From Christensenellaceae bacterium (lineage in GTDB: Bacteria > Bacillota > Clostridia > Christensenellales > Borkfalkiaceae): a stretch of DNA of 64,000 bases. Shown here one piece after another: positions 59,857-64,000 of this stretch. Position 1 is the stretch's first letter. The number at the start of each line of letters is the position of its first letter. The DNA lies in assembly GCA_948890655.1 (NCBI GenBank), contig CAQTYU010000002.1, positions 62,001-126,000 on the forward strand, in the 5' to 3' direction. Position numbers and translations under genes: made by a program. The notes beneath the pieces were generated by a model, which saw nothing but the letters and a program-made list of their open reading frames with translations, made no database searches and was not told the DNA's origin.

Positions 59857-61620
59857 TTAAAGCAAGTTTGCTTTAAGTCCGTTTACAAAAATTTTTCTGT
59901 TACTGCCCTCTTGCGATTTTATAAAATCTTCTCTGGTAATATCGGCAGCTTCAACTTGCATAGTCGTTACGGTATGTATAGGGATATAATCAATCCAAGG
60001 CACGGCAACGTCGTAATAATTTCCGTTTTTACATTTTACCGAAACGTAATCGACCATTTGAACCGCTCTGAACGAATGCCCCGTAACCTCCGTAACACAA
60101 CCGTTTTCAGTGTTTTGCACAGCTCTTGCCTTGACTATCGTATCGGTCGCCGTATCGGGTGCCGACACTAAGTCGCTATCGAAAAAGTTGGCAAGCGATT
60201 CCAGTTCCCAATCGCCGATTTGACCGCGGCTGTCACATTCGCCGTACTCTTCTTTGGGGCTCTCCTGCATATATGCGGGAATAGCGAATAAAGGCGCAAA
60301 ATCGAAATAAATCGATTTAAAATAGACTTTGTTGAAGTTAACGAATTTGTTTTTTATCGCCGTAAAATCGTATCCCGTAAAGAATTCGGGGTTACAGTCT
60401 ATATCCAGCAAACCGCCGTGTAAAGAATGTATAAGATTAATTTTACCGTTCTTTATAAACGAAAAATCGTCACCGTAAGAGCTTTTACGGATAAGCTTAA
60501 CCTCGTTTTGCTGGGCAAGCGGCGTAAAAATCAACCTGAACTGCATTTCGTTGTTTCTGTCGTCCGCACCGAAAAGCACCTCGAATTCACTGTTTGCAAG
60601 TTTATTGAACTGTTCACCCGTTTTAACGGCAGTTCTGACTTTCTTTTCCAGTTTCTTTTCACCGCTTTTAATTATCGATTGAATTTTATTTTCGTCTGCG
60701 CCCGCAGGAACTATCGGCGAGCGGGAAAAACTCAAATCTGGCGCGGCGTCGTTCGCATAATACAAAACGGTAAGAAAGTCATAAGTAGGTTTGGGTTTAT
60801 AAACGGACGCACATAACTTTTCCGACCTTTTGACATAAGTCGTCGAACCGTTCAGTCCCGGCAATTCTTCAGTCCATTCAACCGTCAGATACCCGTCGTA
60901 ACGTTGCTCGGTAAAACTTTGGTTAAAATATCTTACTTGCAAGAACGGGTTGCCGTTAGACGAACCCGACTTCACGCAATAAATCGAACGCGTATCGTCC
61001 AAGTCGCCGCACAAATTGAAATTCTCGGCAAAATATTTAAATTTGTTTTGGTCGAAATATTTATCGATTTTAATAAGCGGTAAGGTTTTTGTAACCAATT
61101 CGGCAGGCGTATTCCAATCGAATTTGACGTTTAATTCGTACATCTGATTCCAAGCGTCTTGTTTCAATTGTTCTGCTTCCGCATTTAGTCTGTCGGCTAA
61201 TAGCGAGCCCGAGTTGATTTTTTTGTTGATTTTTACGCAAATAACTACTATTAAACCTATAATTCCGCATAAGCATATTGACGGAATCAGTATGCAAAGG
61301 AAGAATAAATCATTGTTCCCACTGAAATACAAGCCGCATACGGCGCCGACTAAAGCCAGAATAATTATACTTACGATTACCAAAGTGCGAATTCGTCTAT
61401 ACTTTTTTAAGTATTTATTCGTATCCTTTAGCTCTTCTAAAATTTTATTGCGTTTTTGAAGAGTTGCCGCGTTCTCTTCTATGTTTACCCCTGATTTTTC
61501 AACCAATTCTTCAAAGTATTCTTCGGTCAGCTTTTCGTGCTTTTTCTCTAATTCGTTTTCAAACGTTTGCAAAGGCTCGAACAATTCGTTTTCCACAACT
61601 TTTTCCCCTAATCTCCGCAT
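59857..61620 (-). CDS. DUF3137-like membrane protein
   Basis: The 587 residues start with a charged, coiled-coil-like region (ENELEKKHEKLTEEYFEELVEK) up to about residue 75. Two membrane helices follow (about 80-100 and 106-130), and then a large soluble domain resembling DUF3137. The family assignment is from layout and pairing with LemA. Length exceeds typical DUF3137 proteins (about 350-400). The start is uncertain: ATG at 61620 or TTG at 61629; neither has a ribosome-binding site. Its promoter contains an operator-like palindrome exactly between -35 and -10. Confidence 0.7.
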   Translation of the reverse strand: MRRLGEKVVENELFEPLQTFENELEKKHEKLTEEYFEELVEKSGVNIEENAATLQKRNKILEELKDTNKYLKKYRRIRTLVIVSIIILALVGAVCGLYFSGNNDLFFLCILIPSICLCGIIGLIVVICVKINKKINSGSLLADRLNAEAEQLKQDAWNQMYELNVKFDWNTPAELVTKTLPLIKIDKYFDQNKFKYFAENFNLCGDLDDTRSIYCVKSGSSNGNPFLQVRYFNQSFTEQRYDGYLTVEWTEELPGLNGSTTYVKRSEKLCASVYKPKPTYDFLTVLYYANDAAPDLSFSRSPIVPAGADENKIQSIIKSGEKKLEKKVRTAVKTGEQFNKLANSEFEVLFGADDRNNEMQFRLIFTPLAQQNEVKLIRKSSYGDDFSFIKNGKINLIHSLHGGLLDIDCNPEFFTGYDFTAIKNKFVNFNKVYFKSIYFDFAPLFAIPAYMQESPKEEYGECDSRGQIGDWELESLANFFDSDLVSAPDTATDTIVKARAVQNTENGCVTEVTGHSFRAVQMVDYVSVKCKNGNYYDVAVPWIDYIPIHTVTTMQVEAADITREDFIKSQEGSNRKIFVNGLKANLL

Positions 61621-61646
61621 TTTCGACAAAATTCATCGTTTAATTT

Positions 61647-61675
61647 ATTATGCTCTAATTATAATTAGAAGTCAA
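61647..61675 (-). promoter_or_regulatory. Promoter of DUF3137-lemA unit
   Basis: Minus strand: TTGACT (61675-61670), 17-bp spacer, CATAAT (61652-61647). The spacer is almost entirely the palindrome TCTAATTATAATTAGA. Confidence 0.7.
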
Positions 61676-61699
61676 GTAAAATTTACTAATTATTATTAG
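61654..61699. promoter_or_regulatory. Two operator-like palindromes between DUF3137 gene and xre
   Basis: Site 1, TCTAATTATAATTAGA (61654-61669), is a perfect palindrome. Site 2, CTAATTATTATTAG (61686-61699), keeps the same CTAAT-N4-ATTAG halves. Centres are 31 bp apart, close to three helical turns. Site 1 fills the spacer of the DUF3137 promoter and site 2 sits just before xre, suggesting a divergent autoregulated switch. Confidence 0.6.
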
Positions 61700-61709
61700 A
61701 ATTTTTAAA

Positions 61710-61931
61710 ATGAAAGAGTATAACAGAAAAATTTTTGGCGAGCGGTTAAAATATTTACGAAGCGAAAAAGGTATCGGGCAAAATCTGCTTGCGAAAGAGT
61801 TACAGGTAAGCAACGCTTCTATAAGCTATTGGGAAACGGGCAAACAAGAGCCCTGTGCGGAAGCAATCTTCAAACTTGCCGACTACTTCAACGTTTCCGC
61901 CGATTATCTTTTAGGGTTATCGGACGATTAA
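61710..61931 (+). CDS. Small XRE-family HTH regulator
   Basis: A 73-residue protein that is essentially one helix-turn-helix domain: GERLKYLRSEKGIGQNLLAKEL, SNASISYWETGKQEP (recognition helix) and LADYFNVSADYLLGLSDD. Such proteins usually repress their own and adjacent genes as dimers. The two palindromes immediately upstream are the likely targets. It lacks a Shine-Dalgarno sequence. A bidirectional terminator follows. Confidence 0.93.
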   Translation: MKEYNRKIFGERLKYLRSEKGIGQNLLAKELQVSNASISYWETGKQEPCAEAIFKLADYFNVSADYLLGLSDD

Positions 61932-61933
61932 CA

Positions 61934-61966
61934 AAAAAGCCACCCTCTTTTCGGGTGACTTTTTTA
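61934..61966. terminator. Bidirectional terminator after xre
   Basis: Stem AAAAAAGCCACCC / GGGTGACTTTTTT (one A-C mismatch) with a TCTTTTC loop and T runs on both strands, between convergent genes. Confidence 0.8.
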
Positions 61967-61982
61967 ATTAATTATTTCGGTA

Positions 61983-63008
61983 TCAAGCGTTTTTGTCTTT
62001 GACGGTTTTAATTATCACGCTCGGAATAAACGTGATAACCGAACCGAACATTGCTACAACCGCAAAGAAAACGGTCGTAACGATAAACACGATAATCGAT
62101 AACAAGCCGAGGAAAAGTTTCGTTACAATCATCCAGATAATCGAATCAGGCGTAAGCGAGAAAATAAAGCCGGGCAATTTGAACGTAAATCCGCCGCAAG
62201 TGAAAATATCTTTTACAACGTTGCCCCACAAAAACTGGCTAACAAAAGTGAAAGATACTACCGCGCCGATACACATAATAATTATAAAATAAAAATTGTC
62301 GTTCAGCGTGAAATAGATAATAAGGAATAAAGCTATGTTAACTAAGGTGAATACCGCCGCAATTATCAATGAAAGGTTGCGCGTATATCCATCGGGACCG
62401 TCGTCCTTATCCCTTAATTCGTTTATCAAATCGAAAACTGCATGAACCAACGCAAACAGCGCAATCGGACCTATAAGCATCAATGCCCCCAATAAAAATT
62501 GGTCGTCGGGCTTACTTAAAAACGTGAATACGGTCAGAGCTACGTACCCCGCCAAAGCGAAAATAAGACTTACGATAAGCTGCGCGTCTATGCCTCTTCC
62601 GCGCTGTTCTTTGCGGTTTTGTTCGGCTATATATTCCATTTTCAGTTCAGCATCTTTTGCCAGACGCTCGTTACAGCTTTTGCAAATCAATTTAGGGGAA
62701 GCTATATGCTCGTCGTCTTCTTTAAGCATTTTCCCGCATACGGTGCACGTTCCTATATAACTTACGGAACTGTTCACAGCTTCGGACTGTGCCTGTTCGG
62801 CTTGCGCCTTTTCTCCGTTTTCCTCGAAATAGCTCAATGGCACTTTAAACACCTTAGCTATCTGCGACATCGTCGTAAAATCGGGCAAAGATTCGCCGCG
62901 CTCCCACTTGGAAACCGCCTGATATGTAACGTTCAGAATCTTGCCCAAATCTTCCTGAGTCATTCCGTTTGATTTTCTCAGATGTGAAATTTTTTCACCG
63001 TACGTCAT
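61983..63008 (-). CDS. XRE regulator with zinc ribbon and membrane domain
   Basis: Three parts in 341 residues. An XRE helix-turn-helix occupies 1-62 (GMTQEDLGKILNVTYQAVSKWERG). A zinc-ribbon-like segment has CTVC (88-91) and CKSC (109-112). A C-terminal region from about 140 has five or six membrane helices. This suggests a membrane-anchored transcription factor that may sense the envelope; no ligand can be inferred. AGAGGT precedes the ATG. It converges on the small xre gene across a terminator. Confidence 0.85.
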   Translation of the reverse strand: MTYGEKISHLRKSNGMTQEDLGKILNVTYQAVSKWERGESLPDFTTMSQIAKVFKVPLSYFEENGEKAQAEQAQSEAVNSSVSYIGTCTVCGKMLKEDDEHIASPKLICKSCNERLAKDAELKMEYIAEQNRKEQRGRGIDAQLIVSLIFALAGYVALTVFTFLSKPDDQFLLGALMLIGPIALFALVHAVFDLINELRDKDDGPDGYTRNLSLIIAAVFTLVNIALFLIIYFTLNDNFYFIIIMCIGAVVSFTFVSQFLWGNVVKDIFTCGGFTFKLPGFIFSLTPDSIIWMIVTKLFLGLLSIIVFIVTTVFFAVVAMFGSVITFIPSVIIKTVKDKNA

Positions 63009-63150
63009 CTCGTTTTTACCTCTTTGAAATGTATACCTATATTTTAAACAAAATTTTTTTCGACTTCAATAATTTCTTCTCAACCGTTAGTAGAATTTTT
63101 GTCTTTCTGATTGAATTACCATATATTTAATATATTTTTGCAAGCATGAA

Positions 63151-63188
63151 AAAACCGCCCTGTGCGCAAACTGCGCACAGGGCGGTTA
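63151..63188 (-). terminator. Terminator of acpP
   Basis: 15-bp GC-rich stem (ACCGCCCTGTGCGCA and its complement) with a short loop and T6 on the minus strand. Confidence 0.9.
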
Positions 63189-63200
63189 AATTTCTATAAA

Positions 63201-63422
63201 TTAAAGAGTTTCCAAAGTTTTAACAACGTCGCCGACGGTTTTAAGGTTCGCAACCTTTTCTTCGGGAATGGTCTTGCCCGTTGCGTCCTCAAGGCTCATT
63301 AAAAGCTCAACGACGTCCAAAGAGTCAGCGCCTAAATCTTTAATGATTTCGCTCTCCTCGGTAATTTTGTTGACGTCTATATTAAGCTGTTCCGCAAGCA
63401 ATTTAGCTACTTCTTCAAACAT
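63201..63422 (-). CDS. acpP: Acyl carrier protein
   Basis: Carries fatty-acid intermediates on phosphopantetheine. The start is the ATG at 63422 behind AGGAGG, giving 73 residues; an upstream in-frame ATG at 63479 would add 19 residues across the ribosome-binding site. GADSLDVVELLM contains the modified Ser34. The protein is short and acidic, as expected. No fatty-acid synthesis genes are adjacent in the window. It follows tex on the minus strand with a 60-bp gap. Confidence 0.95.
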   Translation of the reverse strand: MFEEVAKLLAEQLNIDVNKITEESEIIKDLGADSLDVVELLMSLEDATGKTIPEEKVANLKTVGDVVKTLETL

Positions 63423-63482
63423 TTTAATATCCTCCTGAAAATATATAAAGATTTTACTATAAATATCCGTGCGTGTCAAGCG

Positions 63483-64000
63483 TCAGCCGATATTTTTATT
63501 GGCGCCCGCCTGCTTTAAAGAAAGCCCTATGCGTTGCTTCTTTTTATCGAGCGTAATAATAACCGCCTTAACCTGTTGCCCTACTTTGAGAACGTCCGAC
63601 GGGTGCTTGATGAACCTGTCTGTAATCTCGGAAATATGCACAAGACCGTCCTGATGTACGCCGATATCCACGAACGCGCCGAAGTCGATAACGTTCCTGA
63701 CCGTGCCGTCAACAATCATACCGACCTCTAAGTCGTCAATGCTCATAATATCTTTTCTGAGCTGTCTTTGGGGCAAACTGTCGCGTATGTCCCTGCCGGG
63801 TTTTACAAGCTCGGAAATGACGTCGTTCATAGTCGCTTTGTCCAGTCCGCAGTATTCCGCCGCCTTATCATCGCCGTATTCCTTGACTTTTTTGGGCAGT
63901 TCTGCAAGCTTCCTTTCTCTGACGTCCTCGTCGGTGTAACCGAAAAGCGACAAAAGTTTTTCGGCTTTCTCGTACGACTCGGGGTGAACCGCAGTATTGT
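63483..64000 (-). CDS. Tex-type S1 RNA-binding protein, C-terminal part (5' end outside window)
   Basis: The minus-strand frame enters from the right edge (NTAVHPESYEKAEKLL) and ends at 63483 after about 172 residues. VHPESY and the SLPQRQLRKDI region are typical of Tex after its HhH domain. The S1 domain is complete: VGMIVDGTVRNVIDFGAFVDIG, HQDGLVHISEITDRF and IGLSLK. Tex proteins bind nucleic acids and affect transcription; the exact role is unsettled. The roughly 550 N-terminal residues lie outside the window. Confidence 0.9.
   Translation of the reverse strand, partial: NTAVHPESYEKAEKLLSLFGYTDEDVRERKLAELPKKVKEYGDDKAAEYCGLDKATMNDVISELVKPGRDIRDSLPQRQLRKDIMSIDDLEVGMIVDGTVRNVIDFGAFVDIGVHQDGLVHISEITDRFIKHPSDVLKVGQQVKAVIITLDKKKQRIGLSLKQAGANKNIG

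Noticed and set aside
61560..61634. Short upstream frame starting at the ATG near 61634 (about 25 codons)
   Set aside because: It overlaps the DUF3137-like start in another frame and has no ribosome-binding site; a leader peptide cannot be excluded but is unsupported.

Overview
The window is a chromosomal segment of a low-to-moderate GC, Gram-positive-type bacterium, most likely a Clostridia member (perhaps an uncultivated gut lineage; the rank below class is a guess). Evidence: an IspH–ribosomal S1 fusion beside cmk and plsC, a murB–PHP–whiA–dnaE–pfkA cluster, a glgB-C-D-A-P glycogen operon with the GlgD subunit, a T-box leader on thrS, an L20-type leader on infC-rpmI-rplT, WhiA, and SigA-type promoters. 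There is no phage, insertion sequence or CRISPR array.

Layout. 1-1.7 kb: 3'-truncated class A penicillin-binding protein (-). 1.8-10.8 kb: + strand repair/tRNA-modification operon miaB-mutS-mutL-miaA, a PLP lyase, an acetyltransferase and an AT-rich membrane orphan. 10.8-12.8 kb: groES-groEL (-). 12.9-17.7 kb: dCMP deaminase, cyclophilin, purB, tRNA-Trp (-), ProC-like protein, rnhA, VTT membrane protein. 17.9-22.7 kb: a biotin-dependent Na+-pump-type operon with both a 12S-like and a 5S carboxyltransferase. 22.7-27.8 kb: BaiN-like flavoprotein, an AroH-Cmk fusion, plsC, IspH-S1. 27.9-29.7 kb: htpG. 29.8-38.1 kb: glycogen operon. 38.1-40.4 kb: a XerS-like recombinase behind a dif-like palindrome, a small Cys-rich protein, lexA. 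40.4-54.2 kb, mainly - strand: CDF transporter, tRNA-Thr (+), fruK-like kinase, pfkA, dnaE, whiA, PHP protein, murB, solute-binding-like protein, yebC, TrmH-family methyltransferase, rplT-rpmI-infC. 54.4-59.1 kb: thrS (-, T-box) divergent from leuS (+). 59.2-64 kb: LemA and DUF3137-like proteins facing an XRE regulator, an XRE/zinc-ribbon membrane protein, acpP, and the C-terminus of Tex.

Most noteworthy: (1) a dispersed 20-bp motif, AGTACTATGT-N3-ACATAAT, in five copies, three inside unrelated genes in the same reading frame; its orientation is + on the left and - on the right. (2) A 32-bp dif-like palindrome directly upstream of the XerS-like gene, close to where gene orientation switches from mostly + to mostly -. 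Together these suggest, but do not prove, a replication-terminus region with a chromosome-organisation motif. (3) Several operons whose SigA-type -10 box ends only 6-9 nt before the start codon and that lack a Shine-Dalgarno sequence, implying leaderless mRNAs. (4) An AroH chorismate mutase fused to cytidylate kinase. (5) A carboxyltransferase/Na+-pump operon whose 12S-like subunit lacks the usual glycine pairs. All functional statements come from reading motifs by eye; no database search was run.
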